The notes below the pieces were generated by a model. It made no database searches and was not told where the DNA came from. It worked only from the letters and a program-made list of their open reading frames with translations. A stretch of DNA of 64,000 bases, from positions 868,001 to 932,000 of the forward strand of contig JADANN010000192.1 in assembly GCA_018806985.1 (NCBI GenBank), written 5' to 3'. The DNA is from Angiostrongylus vasorum. Its lineage: Eukaryota; Nematoda; Chromadorea; Rhabditida; Metastrongylidae. The position numbers and the translations under genes are program-made. Position 1 is the first letter of the stretch; the number at the start of each line of letters is the position of its first letter. Below, in pieces: positions 22,855-35,344 of this stretch.

Positions 22855-23155
22855 TGTTTGCCGCGCCAATTTCAAGGATTCTTCCTTCTACTCTCTTCCT
22901 ATGCACACACTGGAAGGGGCTATACAGTCACCTAAACGTCAGCAGTTGTGTGCTAATAAATGCTACAGCACCATCCCTGTGTCTGCTCATTGAAGAAAAC
23001 AGCAAATTTAGTCATTCTTCTTTAGCTTCATGACCAAAGCATTTTGTCTCGCAATAATTTTCTTGCATGCTCTCCAATAAAAAGAAAAAATGATTTATTT
23101 CATCAAACCTTGGTCAGAAGATGATGAAACATAGAACTTATCGAAGACTCCTTTG
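22855..23155. other. No gene; short PLE-tail-like piece
   Basis: Around 22935-23000, AAACGTCAGCAGTTGTGTGC and TGTCTGCTCATTGAAGAA resemble the sequence downstream of the hammerhead-like motif elsewhere. The remainder is the 3' flank of astacin copy B and shows nothing else. Confidence 0.4.
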
Positions 23156-23158
23156 TAC

Positions 23159-24652
23159 TTAATCAATGTAACGAAACATGAAAGTTGTCTGCATGGTAGC
23201 AAGTCTATTGAAGAGAATCACGGGCATGCGATTGGAACTGGAGACAATAGGACCTTCAGTGCCATTCGTAGAGCAAAAACTGTAAAAGCGAAAAACATGC
23301 GAGGTCGTTGTAGTGACTGTGGAGTTTTCAAGAATACGCTGCTACCGGTAACCCGTCAGCTTGTGGTCCTTTTGGGCTTTGATCTCAACTCCTCCTCTTG
23401 GACATCCATCTCGTAATAGCCATGAGAGATCGACAACACATGCACTTCTATTTTCTTACCTTCAGGAGCCTGAACAGTATTGTCTCTGATCTTTAACAAC
23501 AATTCTTCTTTAGAAAGTCGTACTGTAATCATATAATTGCAAAAATCGAACTGGTCACGAAGGTCCGATCCAGAACCTAGTCTGTGAACGACCGTTTGTT
23601 TTTCATCTGTCGCAGTAAGATCGTTCCCACATCCCAGTGGCTGGAACAAATTCATTTGCTTTCTCACTCTTACATTCAACCGTTGCACTCTTGCTCACCC
23701 GTCGATCACAGAGCGTGCCACCGTAGCCGCTCGGGCAAATACATATGGAACAGTTGCGAGGGTGAGGATATCCCTCATTCACACATTTGGCGGATGTGGA
23801 CTTGTTGCATTTTTCTAAGAAATTGGAAATATTCTACTCACTAAGCTCTGCTGCAAAGTAATAGGAAGTCTAACCTTTGCATTTGTAGTGTTCATTGATC
23901 ATGTAGATATCGGAGAAGGAAATCAGTTGAGATCCCATCGTCTTTTGATAATGAGGATCTTTTGCAATCATGGTAGGCCTTTGATTAATAGATCCACTGG
24001 GAAATAAGGAAATGTTAGCAATTTATGGCAGAAATTTCCAAACATATTTTGCGAACCTTAGTTCCGTATAATGCATTATGCTCCCATAGTCATAAGTGAG
24101 CCCATAGACGTCCGCGTGAATGGGACCTCGTTTTCCGAATTCTATGCTGTGATGTGGCTAAACAATTAGCATTGCTGTTCTGTTAATAATAGCATACTGC
24201 ATGGTTTTCAGCAAAGCTTACATCAATATTATCCACGACGATTCTAATGTATCTATCGCGATCATATCTTTCCATTGTGTGAAAAAACCCGAGAACATGG
24301 CCAATTTCGTGTACGGCTGATCCAACCTAGAACGTTTCCCTAACTTTTTGTGAGAAAGTGCGTTACTAGAAATTCGACGAAACACGTCGTTTACAGAGCT
24401 CGTATTTGTGTTTTACCGTCACATTATCTTCACCAAGCGAAAGAAGTTGATCTCCACCGTAGCGTCCAACATCCGAGAATATATGAGGTTCCTTGACCAC
24501 GACCACTTTGTCCTTAGCTGCAACCAGTCGACATAAAGCTCTGCTTGCTGCTGAACGTGAGACGAACCGTTTTTGTCTTCTACAAAGTCGATACAAGTCG
24601 CTTCACTCCACACCCTTGCGCCCATTTTGAACAGTTTTTTGAATGATGTGGT
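23159..24652 (-). CDS. Astacin (M12A) metalloprotease with EGF and CUB domains, copy B
   Basis: Secreted zinc endopeptidase of the astacin family. Exons on the minus strand: 24652-24423 (ATCIDFVEDKNG to GRYGGDQLLSLGEDN), 24326-24222 (zinc motif HEIGHVLGFFHTMERYDRD), 24157-24057 (Met-turn DYGSIMHY), 23996-23875, 23814-23699 (EGF-like, CPSGYGGTLC), 23640-23346 (CUB, PLGCGNDLTATDEKQ) and 23279-23159 (CUB end FRYID, then TAA). All donors are GT and the phases agree, except that the first exon shifts frame near 24500 and the CUB exon lacks one base near 23415. Catalytic His, Glu and Tyr positions are intact. No signal peptide, prodomain or start codon could be found upstream, so the model is partial. 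The closest relative here is copy A. In nematodes this domain order is typical of secreted larval or gut astacins. With two frameshifts it is either a young pseudogene or a real gene with sequence errors. Confidence 0.85.
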
Positions 24653-24659
24653 CTGAAAT

Positions 24660-25320
24660 TTCAACGTTTCGTTAAGAAACGTTTATGAATTTTAGACAAA
24701 TCTCTTAGTATTTATGGAATTTCTATAGAGTTCCTGTTCTCAATTGGCTCGTTGAAATGATGGTGAAGAGGAAGAAATTCACCGAAAATATCCACTTTGA
24801 AATAAATGTTGCATTAACTCTTTCCCGATCGCTGCACTTTTCGCGTGTCGGGCTCGTCGTACCGTGGCGCGTCATTGGAGAGCGGTTGTGATGTGCATTG
24901 AAATCAAGATGTACGGTAGAAGACGTAAAAAACCGTCCATATTGAAATCAGCGCACATAGCTGTGGAACAGTTAACAATCTTTTGGTTGCTGATGCAAAG
25001 TAATCGAAGTTTCATTACCATTTGACGTTTCTTCTTCCACCTTCTTCCCTTTTACTTCATTTTCTAACGTAGTTTTATTCATTCTTCCTACTCACTCTTA
25101 ACAGAGAATGTCGTCACTATAATTTATTGTTCCGTCCGCTTGCAAATTAATTATGTTTTGTGTATATGTCTCAGAAGTATTTTTTGAACGGCTCTTTCAT
25201 GCACTTCCGTCTATCTCATCGATTTTTAATATAAAAGGTATTTTTTGAAAGATTTTATACCGTATCAAATGAGATATAAAAACAGCATTTTCGCCAAATA
25301 GTTCTCTAAGATTTCAAGTT
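24660..25320. other. No gene seen
   Basis: Upstream flank of astacin copy B. Prodomain exons were sought on the minus strand but none could be supported. Confidence 0.5.
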
Positions 25321-25324
25321 CTAA

Positions 25325-26060
25325 CCTGTGGAGCAGAAAGTGCTCGAAACACTAACAAGGTTTGAAGGGAAGGAAGTGTTTAGGAGAGCACAGTGCGACG
25401 TTGGTTTAAAATTTCACATGGCCGTTTCGACCGTGACGTTGAGGGATCGTCTTTCTGCTACTGACTATGATGAATTGAGGGATCTAGTAGAATAAAATAC
25501 ATATAAAATGCACTAAAACTTCGAAAAACTGACCCTTGCTTAACCTGGCCACAAATGGTCAATATTTTCTTGGATTGCAGAGGCAATATAAACTTGGCAC
25601 AAGATTTTATTCTGCTAATGTTTCGACGTTATCTCGTTCACGCGCACAAGTGTTCGAGAAGTTGCAGGAAGCCTATTTTCAAGCATCTCAAGTGTCTTCG
25701 AGCATTTAAAGGAAATTGGAAAACCGGAGGACCTCGATGCTTACAATTTGAATAGCCCTTCTGTACGACGGCATGCGACGACACCACGCACTACCGGCAC
25801 TGCAAAGATTGAGCGACCTGGGTTACAAAACTCTGCTTCGCCTGCTGTATTCGCCGGAGCTCTGGGCTACATACCACGATTTATCCAAGTTTATCGGTAG
25901 CATCCTTTAAGCAAAATTCTTCAGAAACCAAATCTAGATTGAAAGTATTCGTAGCAGTTGCCCTGCCTACGGAATTCTAGACGTTTGTGCAACCGAAATC
26001 AAAAAGCTCTCTTGTTGTAGGTAAAAAATGTTTTTTCTTTCGCCTAATAAAGTCTATTCT
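25325..26060 (+). mobile_element. Mariner transposase remnant (cecropia/Hsmar1-like), internally deleted
   Basis: The plus strand shows STVRRWFKISHGRFDRD (helix-turn-helix region, 25380-25450), then after a gap RRHHALPALQRLSDLGYKTL and LLYSPEL (from the DNARPH and SPDLSP region), FFRNQI and a degraded C-terminus ending in KKLSC. The same order is seen in the better copy at 36.7-38.0 kb. The middle with the first catalytic Asp is lost and the third is not preserved. Stops are frequent. The ends were not found with certainty. Confidence 0.7.
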
Positions 26061-26064
26061 AAAC

Positions 26065-27180
26065 TGAGATATACCTCTTTGAACTAGCACATTGAAATCC
26101 CCCATTAATTTCTAAGCAAACTACAGGATGATTGTAAGTCGAAATGTCGTTTGACTTATAGGTGTTGAGAGAGTTTCAGAAAAAATTAACCTGATGTGTT
26201 AAAGGTATAGAAAACGCCGTCCGTCCATTTATAATCAGTGTCGCTGTAGCCTCTCAACACTTGTCGCCGTGTACGAGGTGCTCTTGTGTCTTTGAAGAAT
26301 TGATTCCTGGATAAAGTCCATTAAGGTGTTTTGAAGTATTGCAACAAAACAATTTTTTAAGTATTGAAGTACTTTGTTAGAATGATGTCACTTTTTGGCA
26401 CGGTTCGCTTAGTTCGTCGCCCAGAATTGGTTTTGAAAATCGATTTGTTCATGTTTAAATCGTAATTGCTCGATTCTGGCGTCAGTTCCTGTTGTTTGAA
26501 AAAAAGTGGAAAAAGTTTTTCTTTGCCAAATTATGTAAGCTGGATTTTTTACAGCATTGTTAAAGAGTACCTTAAGCTTTTGGTTAATTTTTCTTTTTTC
26601 TGCCCCACAGAGGGTCTCGAATCTTTAGTCGTTTTTTTCCGTTGTGCCCAAATTAATGAAGCCTTCAGTGCCACTTTCAACCTAAAATCACTCGTGTTCT
26701 GGAAGCGGAAAGTCTTAAACGGCATGCCACCTTAAACTGTGTAAATTTACATCTTCGTTGTTAGTGCAGTCAGGTCGACCACAAATGAAATGCTCTATCT
26801 CACTGTTGAGATCGAACATGGTACAGTGCGTTAGTGCGGTGGAAGCAGCTAGTAGTAGAACAACGCTCATCTCTGAATTCACTGATTTCACTGCATCTGA
26901 TGTGAAGAAGCATTAGTGGAAAGGTATCCTGCACTGTAGATTTTTTGCTATACGGCTCACATTCAACATAACATTTTTTCCGACTTCTTATTTAGTAAGT
27001 GAATAAGCGATTATTGAAATTTGGTACTGTAAATTCTCAAGGAATCCAAAAAAACGCTTCAACTAATATTACTGTGAGTACTAAGGGGGGGGAACCAGCG
27101 ATATATAGAACTCCTCGAGCTCAACCACAAATTAAATGTTGCCTTTTAAGCGCTTACAGCATTTTGAACGCTAATTTTAC
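26065..27180. other. No gene seen
   Basis: AT-rich sequence. A 89-codon frame at 26466-26735 has no known motif. A small hairpin (AAGTCGAAA/TTTGACTT) is visible near 26127. Confidence 0.45.
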
Positions 27181-27184
27181 CAAG

Positions 27185-27500
27185 AACGGGATGGATAGCA
27201 CAATGGTAGTGATGTCCGTCGTCACCAGCGTGGTTCTAGTTCGATTCCGCTCCGGGCTAACGAAGCCTCTCATCCCTACGGGGCCGGGAAATCGGTACCG
27301 GACTTATCTGAGGAAGAAATTACTCTCTGCAATCCAAATGAGAACTCTCCAGCCCGGCTATCTCACGACTCTAGGGAGGTTTGCTCGACGAGCATTCTAC
27401 GACAATCAAGATGAAATGAAGATCTTTAAGCAGCAACCGAAGCCACACGTAAAAGTTGGAAGGTCTTCATGGGCAATGGATGCGAGGAAACGATTTGAAT
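27185..27500 (+). repeat. SINE, family S2 (well preserved tRNA-like head)
   Basis: The A box TAGCACAATGG (27196-27206) and B box AGTTCGATTCC (27238-27248) have normal tRNA spacing. The body follows (GGGCTAACGAAGCCTCTCAT, CTTATCTGAGGAAG, then ATGAAGATCTTTAAGCAGCA and GCACACG-type end). The long frame 26999-27514 that crosses it is a chance read-through. Confidence 0.8.
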
Positions 27501-27504
27501 GTGA

Positions 27505-28730
27505 GAATTGCTGAACCCGGACAGCACACGTGAAGACGGGTCATATTAAAGAAGTAATAAGAAATCTTACCAAGAAAGAGTGCTCGAAAACACTGAATAT
27601 AGAAGCGCTGGTGCGTGTACTGGTGGTGAAATTGGTGAAGTGCCTAACATTTTCGAAAATCTCCGGCATTTTTATGCGTTTCAGTATCATAAAGTATTTC
27701 CTCAGCTGCATGCAAACATTGTTGTGATGATATGAGTCTGCTCGTCTGCGGAAATTCTGTGTTTGTAGGCGATCAAGCAAACATATCCTTGTTCTCTTGC
27801 ACGAATTCTATCGACACGATGTAGATTGTTTCAGCTGACATAAATTATGCAAAAGCTTTAGAATTTTTTAAATGTTCTCCTTCTCAATACTTTGTGAGGT
27901 CACAGTTTTTTAGAGTAGGAATGTTCCCACACACCTTTGCCTTGACAACTTGGAGCTGCCTCTAGGACAACGGATTTTCTTACTCATAACAAGGTTTCCA
28001 CTTAACCACACTTGTGAAGTTTTGAAGCCTGTAAAAAAGGATATACATCACATAAACAAAAAAATGGCCTCGCTAGATGGTCTTCGAGAAGTCCTTCGAC
28101 TAATCGCAGGGGTTCTCTGCCGTTCTGGGAGAAGGTAACGGGAAACTTGAAACATGAAGAACGGCGATCATTTCTGGTGTAGACCTGAAAACGAGCTTGC
28201 GCATTCATCGTAGGATTAAAGGAAGGCCATAGTCAGCTAGCATTATAGCAAAAGAATAGTACTGAATCTCAAAAAAAATGAGTATACGCGTGAAAAGAGA
28301 AGGAGATTGCCTCCAACCATGTACATATAAGGCCTCGTCAGTGTTCAAACCACCCATTTTAGCTCCTTCTAGATGCCAGAAACCGGATCAAATACGTGAG
28401 TTTACTCGTTATAGAGAACACTGTCTCGCACTGTTTAGTCATTCCCGAAAGGGTAAATCTCTCTGCAGAAACTTTCCTAGAGCTTCACACATGCCGGTTT
28501 TTCTTATGTAGGCATTCACGGCTACCGTACTTTCTTTCAAAACACCCGGATCAGATGGCACTGCCTAAAGAAAAGTTCTGCCAATTTGTTGCGGCGTTGA
28601 CGCACAAATTTATATGAATACCAAGTCGTTGGAAATATTAGTCCCTAGTTGCTGCCACGCGGCTCTCCTGTGTGTGAGGCGCTGAGTCGAACGCCTTGAG
28701 ACATTGGGTTACAACTTTATGATTACAGTA
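27505..28730. other. No gene seen
   Basis: Overlapping frames on both strands at 27530-27780 and 27950-28617 show no domain or repeat identity. Confidence 0.45.
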
Positions 28731-28731
28731 G

Positions 28732-28780
28732 CAATAACAACAACAACAACAACAACAACAATAACAGCAACAACAACAGT
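28732..28780. repeat. (CAA)n simple repeat
   Basis: An imperfect CAA run with ATAA and CAG interruptions, about 49 bp. Confidence 0.9.
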
Positions 28781-29340
28781 AGAGTGAAGTATATGGACGA
28801 AATGAACGAACCGGATTAACACTGGAGGAGCACTATGAACACTCGACGAACACACTTAGAAGGCTAACTGATGGGCTGCTTATATTCCTTCTGTAATGTG
28901 TGGAGCTTTGCCAGAGGGAACTAGAGACAGCGCCTAGAGGGAGTTTCTAAAAGTTTCTCAACTAGTAAGATCTAATAGAATTACATCCAGAGAAAGTTCG
29001 TGAACACCATACAACAGCTTGTACAGAAAGTGCATGCAAAAGGGCGTAGCCGCTCGTACGGAAAGTTCATTGGACCGGCAGATGCAGTAGATTACACGCA
29101 GCTGACAGCTGCTCATTCAGTGCCCTAAACTGTCGGACAAAGAAGAGCGATTTATGCAAAGAAGTTACAGAATCTCTTTTGAGCTAGCTGCGACGACACT
29201 GCATGAGATGCAAAGATAGATTTAAGATAGTTACAGGTGAACAGTAAACATACGCCAATATAGAAGATAGAAACTATTTGGGGAATAATTCCTATACAAT
29301 GTTTACCGTTTTATTTATTGCCTACTATTTTTTAATGGCA
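28781..29340. other. No gene seen
   Basis: No coding signal or repeat could be assigned. Confidence 0.5.
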
Positions 29341-29344
29341 GGGA

Positions 29345-29835
29345 TACAATGCGAAATATAACCACAACGATGCTGAGATATTTGCAAAACTCTGGATCGC
29401 AGGTGTCTGCGGTGGGGAACGAACGCGCTACTGTCCTTTCCGGGGAGTAACGCGTTCACCACCACACCATGCGGACACCTGCGGTCCGGAGTTTTGCAAA
29501 TATCTCAGCATCGTTGTAGTTATATTTCGCATTGTGCCCTGCCATTAAAAATAGTAGGCAGTAAATAAAACGGTAAACATTGTGATTATAACTAAAAGCC
29601 TCAGCTTAACTGGGTTCTGATTTGCGCTCCCAAGATCAATCCCGCTGACGGGTGATTGCTGATGGTAGAAGATCGTAGAACTAGCTGAGAAACAGGCGAA
29701 ACGAAGGACCCGCACGGTGTGGTGGTGAACGCGTTACTCCCCGTAAAGGACAATAGCGCGTTCGTTCCGCACCACAGACACCTGCGGTCCGGAGTTTTTG
29801 CAAATATCTCAACATCGTTGCAGTTCCTATACAGT
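29345..29835. repeat. Dispersed repeat, family M, compound: plus piece then a long minus copy
   Basis: 29345-29480 is the family start in plus orientation. From 29480 the sequence turns into its reverse complement (ACACCTGCGGTCCGGAGTTT), passes the TTTATTTACTGCC-type junction, and then gives a nearly complete minus copy to 29835. The first 130 bp and the following 70 bp can pair with each other. Confidence 0.8.
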
Positions 29836-29839
29836 TGCT

Positions 29840-30930
29840 CCTCAAACCATCTCCTTAAACTATTCCTTCAAACTATCTTTTCAACTATCTCTGCAAACTA
29901 CTTCTTCAGTTACCCTAGATAAACTCTGCCTATTATAGGACAAATATAAGCTGTTCCGCCAGCTATTGGTTTTAGATCATTCTACCAGGACCTCTACAGT
30001 GTCCTTTTTAGTACTGACACTTGTACTCTTAACCTCTCTTCATATTGTCACACCGTTAATATTGCTTTGCTATCCTTGCTATAAATGGATATTACACAAA
30101 CTTGAGACTGTATTCTGTGATAACCCACGAAAAGTCTGGCGTGGCATATTCGCATAAAGGTGAGCATTCAGTCGGGCAATCAGCTCTGACAGCGAGCTGT
30201 TCAAACTATGTTTCCACAACTGTGAGCGCTGCCAAAGCTCTTCAAGAAATTGACAAGAAGGATTCTATAAATCAACAAGCGAACAATGGCATCCGTCTCG
30301 TCCGAGGTGAGAAAATACTTTTGCTTAATATTGGTGGCGTTAATTTTGTTAGGCGTCCATCCACTAGTAAATTTGCTGAACTTCATTATAATCGGCCAAC
30401 AAGCGTTTCCCTGCCTTGCAACTTCTTAGAAAGAAGAAAAAAATCAGAGAAATTGACAGAACTCGCCAGTATCAACAACTGGTGAGAAGAAACTTGGAGA
30501 GGTTTTTGAAAATATCGAAAAGCTCCCCTTCACGAGAAATTCGCCTGCAAATGTACTGTGGTCCATTTCGATGAAAGAACAGAATTGGGAGCAGGAATGT
30601 GAGTATTGAGTAAGAAGTTTTAAAAAAGAATCATCGCGGTGGACATTAAAGTTGTTTAGAAGGGCCACTCTCTACCGCACTTTTCACACATGAAGAAAGG
30701 CCGTCACTACAGGAATTTGCGAACAGCAAGCCTCATGCGGAGATCGGTCACATCCTTGTGGGCAGAGGACGAATTTACACGACGCCATTTCAATTTTTTT
30801 TCCACCAGATTTAGATAAACTTTTTTTTCACGAAGGTCCATTTCAACACCAAAATAGGGAAAAAAAGTAGTTCTCATCGAAAAAAAATAGGAAGATAAGC
30901 CGTATATAACTATTCCATTTTTCACAACGA
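29840..30930. other. Unrecognised open frame; possible host exon
   Basis: A plus frame is open from 30102 to 30485. Its first part (GQSALTASCSNYVSTTVSAA, then KALQEIDKKDSINQQANNG) looks protein-like. It ends at RLVRG, where GTGAGA could be a donor, with an acceptor TTGTTAG 46 bp later. I recognise no family, and no upstream start could be fixed. It may be a host exon or a decayed element. The rest of the interval shows nothing. Confidence 0.3.
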
Positions 30931-30934
30931 GTAG

Positions 30935-31205
30935 CACAACGGTAGTGATGCCGATCATCACAAGCACAGTGCCTGTTCCATTCCGCACACGGGTCCACCA
31001 AAGCAGCTCATCCTTCTGAAGTTGGGAAACTTGGGAAACTGGCGGCAGAGTTGTCTGGAAGAAAACCCACTTTTTAATGTTTAAAAGGGAATGCTATAAT
31101 TGGGGCATCCCAAGACTGGAAGGAGAATCGACTCGACCAGCATTCAGGGACATTGGTGAAAAGAAAATCTACTATAACAAGATTTCGCCAGGGAGATAGC
31201 TGGAA
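30935..31205 (+). repeat. SINE, family S2
   Basis: The head (GAGTAGCACAACGGTAGTGA, B-box-like CTGTTCCATTCCG) is followed by the CACACGGGTCCACCAAAGCA block and the body (GAATCGACTCGACCAGCATT). Degraded relative to 27185-27500. Confidence 0.65.
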
Positions 31206-31399
31206 AGAAAACTTTCAAACACTTGTTATAATCGCAGAGGTCTCCAAAGAATCGTGCTTTCAAAGTGTTAACCTTGGTTAAGTGGATCGACATCGCCCTG
31301 GACCTATCAAGCTCTTTATCTTTCCGTTTCCGTGATCGCAGGATTAGGACCAGACATGGCTTAAAATGAAAGGCGAAACTCTCGAAACATTAGCTAGTA

Positions 31400-33560
31400 T
31401 TTAATGCGCCTGCCCCGTACCTCTGTTCGGCACAAGCAGAACAACCCAACCCAGGCATTGCGAGTCGAACGAATCCTATTCAATTCAACGTCTGGAGGAT
31501 CGCCTCTGAAGAAGAATAGCGGTCACTATTGGATTGCAATTCAAGAGAAAACAGCGGAAGTGAAAGTAGGGTCGATATGTGCCCGAGAAGTCAAGGGCCA
31601 CCATGTTAGAAGGCATGACTCTCCCTGACAACGTGCGCTCACTCCTGGAATTCGGTTGAAGTTTCTCACCAGCTCAACCTGATTCTAAAGGCAATCCTGC
31701 GTGGAATCGCTTGCACTCTTAAGGAGCTTCGTAATCGACTCTGCTGAAAAGCTGGGCTTAAACGGTTGCATAAGAGCAAAAATTAAGAAATAGAGGCATT
31801 GCACTTTCCCCTTGCGTTCCTTAAGCAGCAAGAGCCTGACGACGAAGTAGACATCAAGTTTTGCACATTTTTATAGCAACGTTCAGAACCCTTAAACAGT
31901 ATCGTGAGCAAAAAGTTTAACTGCAACCTCACCACAGCGCAAAGATGTGGTATGCGCGAGGTTTAACAATTAAGAAAATCAGAAAGTATTAGACCATCAA
32001 TTAGTGAGACGAGTGTAAAGTTTGCAATAATTCCTCGTGAGTTAGATATAAAGATAACGAAAAAACGTTCTGAAGACGCTTCGCTTAATCGTCCTCCGTC
32101 TGAAAGGAAATTCAAGAGTCAATGTCGAAAAATGAACACGGAATAAGTCGAAGTGAGAAGCACGGCAGGTTTAAACCATCAGTTGTTTCTCGGCTTAAAA
32201 TTGAATTGCCAACATGTCCCGTCTCGTAATTGCACTTATCGAAAGCCATATGTTATATCCATCATTATTCAATCCTAGTTCCACCATCTGCTGTGTAGAC
32301 GGACTAACGGGTAGAATAAGATGGCTTTCAACTCTAATACTTACCCAGTTGTTGAAACACGTCTCTTACACCATCTTACGAACACGCAAATGGTCCTGGA
32401 TCTTCTACGCAATGAGCACCCTAACAGCACTTGCGTGATGGAGTCTTGTGATGTTACCGCCATTTATAAATGCAAACTTGTCGAATGGTTCCGCTATGCA
32501 AGCCAAACTCGAACTCCTTGCACACGACTAAGGAGCAATGAACATGCATAAATTCACAATACGCAGTTAATGACACTCCCAAACTGCTCAGTTTCCAGAA
32601 TGTCCTGGAAGTATTACGCACAAATAAGAGGGTTTGCAATGGGACAACGAGTAGCACCATGTCTTGCTACTGCATTTGTGTCTAAGGTAGATGCACTAGT
32701 AACCGATCTACGGCCATTGCACTGCTAAAGATATATAGGTGACTGTTTTGTCACTTGTTCCACACGAAAGAGATGGAGAAATGGTTTGAGTTATTGAACG
32801 AACAGTCAGAGTACGTAACATCCACCCGATAGAAACCCACTGAAAGTTGGTTCTCATTTCCGAAGGTTCAAGTTGACCAATCCAAAAACAGCTACATCAC
32901 CAAGCACCACGGAAAACAAGGTGACAAAAACGTACTGCTTCATCTCCTTTCTTATCCCTTACAAAAGGAAAAACTGCTTGGGAGAAATGTATTTCCATGC
33001 CACAGCCAAAAATGTGAGCAGAGGAATAGAACAGACGAAAGAATCTCTGAACTTGATGCTGAATTAGCCATTTCTAGTGGCAACGAAATGTTATCTTCTC
33101 GGAATAGATGTTGAGGAAAAACAAATCCCAAACTGCAAGCCGAAGCCAAATAAGGTTTTGTTTAACGTTCCGTTAAGCTGCAACTATTTAAGCATAGCTG
33201 TGGAACGAAGCCTAGAAATGACTGATCTAGATTCCGTAGCGGCGATTGAAATACCACCGAACACTGCAAAGTCGTTGGTTTTCCATAACGTTGGATACGG
33301 TAGATGCATGAATTTATATACGGTTTATCGGATCTCTTGTAAGGTTGGAGATGTCAAATACATCGGCAAAGCGGGTAGAAACTCTTTGTTTTCCTATAAG
33401 TATCTAGTTGGGAAACTTAAAATCGAACGAAACACTAAGAACGCAAAGGGCACAAAGACGTAACGGAGACTACGAAATAAACTCAGTATCCTTGACTACG
33501 AATCTAAAACTTCAGCGGGTAAAGCCGACGACGACGATAGAGATGCCGAGATAGGAGCAA
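31400..33560 (+). mobile_element. Penelope-like retroelement: RT plus GIY-YIG endonuclease
   Basis: Read through several plus frames, the order is LPDNVRSLLEFG then FSPAQP (near 31620-31680), NCNLTTAQRCGMREV (31920), CCVDGLTGRIRWLSTLILTQ and LLKHVSY (32290-32370), ESCDVTAIYKC (near 32440), GFAMGQRVAPCLATAFVSKV (32640) and RYIGDCFVTC (32730-32750, YxDD region with G for the first D). After the connector comes the GIY-YIG core with VYRISCK, YIGKAGR and a downstream Arg/Lys-rich stretch (33320-33420), then NGDYEIN. It is the most complete PLE here, but it is disrupted by stops and shifts. No clear terminal repeats were found beside it. The nearest hammerhead-like motif is at 34370. Confidence 0.85.
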
Positions 33561-33564
33561 AACG

Positions 33565-34320
33565 CAAAACCTAAGCAGGTCTTCTAACCCGAGATTACCA
33601 TTATTGGAGCTCAACTGTTATCCACCACACTAACCGAGGCCTTTGCTTTACCTTTGTATCACGCATGTTTTTCCCTTACCGGTGCTGTTAGCACTCACCA
33701 GTGATGGTTCGGGCGGGAGAGCGCACTTGGTTTAACGAGCTTTACTTATATCTAATCATTCTTGTAGTTGTATTTGCCATATTACCTAGCCATGAAAAAG
33801 GATTAGGCAGTAGATAAAATTTAACATGAGAATTTTCGAACAACCCATCTTCTCTTTCCCGCATTTTGGTGCAGATGTGTATTGCTAAGTTGTAGTCTTT
33901 GTCGATGTTTGTCAAGAAAAACCTCAGACCGAAAACTGACCAGACGAATAAACGTGCCATTTTTTCAAAAAATGTAGTCGTTGTCATTCTTCCCAACCTC
34001 AAGGTTTTCTTTTTGTTTCGAAAGAATAATACTTTCACAAAAAGGTCAAATATCCAGTGCTTTGTAAAATTCTATGAAAGCACTTCATTATTTAAGCAAA
34101 ACTTTCAATTTATTGGAAGAAGAAAGGGCGGCTGAAATAGGAAGTTGTCTTTGATTGTCTTGCTCATATGATAAACCTAGAGCGCCGTTAAGTTTCTTCA
34201 TTTCACTTCAATCCGTAGTTCTTATTGTGAAGTTCCCATAAATTCTGTTGCGTCCAACTCTCGTTGAAGTGATCAATCATAAAATACAGTTGTCTCTTTG
34301 GAACCAACTCAAGTTCATAG
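33565..34320. other. No gene seen
   Basis: Opposed frames at 33742-34135 on both strands show no family motif. Confidence 0.45.
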
Positions 34321-34324
34321 TCAG

Positions 34325-34450
34325 TTTTTTTGGGCGGGTAGATTGCAGTCAACTTGACCTTTCCAGGTTCTGAGGAAGGCGAAATCCCCTGAAATGTCAG
34401 CTTGTTCTTGGATAATGAATAAAATAACACCTCGCGTTTGCTCATCAAGA
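34325..34450 (+). mobile_element. PLE terminal-repeat piece with hammerhead-like motif
   Basis: GGGTAGATTGCAGTCAACTT, GACCTTTCCAGG, the motif, TCAGCTTGTTCTTGG and AATAAAATAACACCTCG match the right arm of the foldback at 42914-43374. The minus frame across it is a by-product. Confidence 0.65.
34370..34398 (+). ncRNA. Hammerhead-like motif
   Basis: CTGAGGA, GGCG arm with a damaged partner (CCCC), then TGAAATGTC. Helix I arms GGTT and AGCT can pair. Core changes make activity unlikely. Confidence 0.4.
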
Positions 34451-34454
34451 ATCT

Positions 34455-35340
34455 AAAGAACTAAAAGGAAGTCTTAGGAACTTTACGTCTGAATGGAAAG
34501 ATAAAAAAAAATCATACTAAAATTCTACTACGCAGTTCCTGCAGAAACGCCGAAGACCATTGTAGGTATGATGATCGTAGCAGTTTTCTTCTGGACTACA
34601 ACATCCATTCTTGTTAGGGAAGAACCATAGCGCATCTGTTCCTGAGAGGTCTTGTTATGAGCTTTGAGAGTAATCTTGGATATCTAATAAACTATGCTGT
34701 GGCAGCCTTGGATTTTTTATGGCAGAAGGTTTGAGCACTGCAAAAAAGAAAATACGGAACAAATACAGTCTCCGTTATAATAATTCCACGTGATGGATCT
34801 TTCGTTCGATGTTTGGAGCTGTTCCAACAATCTTTAATAATCCCTTCTATCGACTGAGTTTATTTTTTGGTTACGATGCACTCTTGCGTGTTCTATAGTG
34901 CAGACTACGTTGAACAGAACATAGATAACCACTGGGGTATTCATTGTTGCTTCGAAACCCTATCAAATCTTGTTTTGAAGAGTTTTCCACAGCTTAAAGA
35001 ACGTTCTACGGCGTGCGTTCCATCAATGACTCCGACCATAAAACGGTGTGACTCATTCAATTCTACTTTAAGATGGAAGAAAGGGAAGATAAAAAAACAT
35101 TACTCAACAGAATATTCAAGACCGATGTTTTTTCCACACACGACCGTATTAGGGAAATCATAATAGGAAGCAGAAGAGGCAAGGAACCGTTGAGTAGGAA
35201 AAATCGTTCAAAAAAAGACTTCTTTAATAAAAATTTTCAGTTCTTCACATTTCCAAACTATCACAAAAAAGTCACTACAAGGTGTACCTGTAAAAATAAC
35301 AAGTTACATAGATAGAACATCCTCACGGTTGCTTCAGTGC
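34455..35340. other. No gene seen
   Basis: Plus frames at 34867-35315 have no recognised motif. Confidence 0.45.
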
Positions 35341-35344
35341 TACT

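Noticed and set aside
27196..27260. Possible functional tRNA gene
   Set aside because: A and B boxes are tRNA-like, but the acceptor stem does not close and a SINE body follows, as in other S2 copies.
26999..27514. 171-codon plus frame
   Set aside because: It runs through an S2 SINE (tRNA-like head at 27196-27248) and has no protein-like conservation.
28732..28780. Polyglutamine or polyasparagine coding repeat
   Set aside because: The CAA run has no open frame extending into protein-like sequence on either side.
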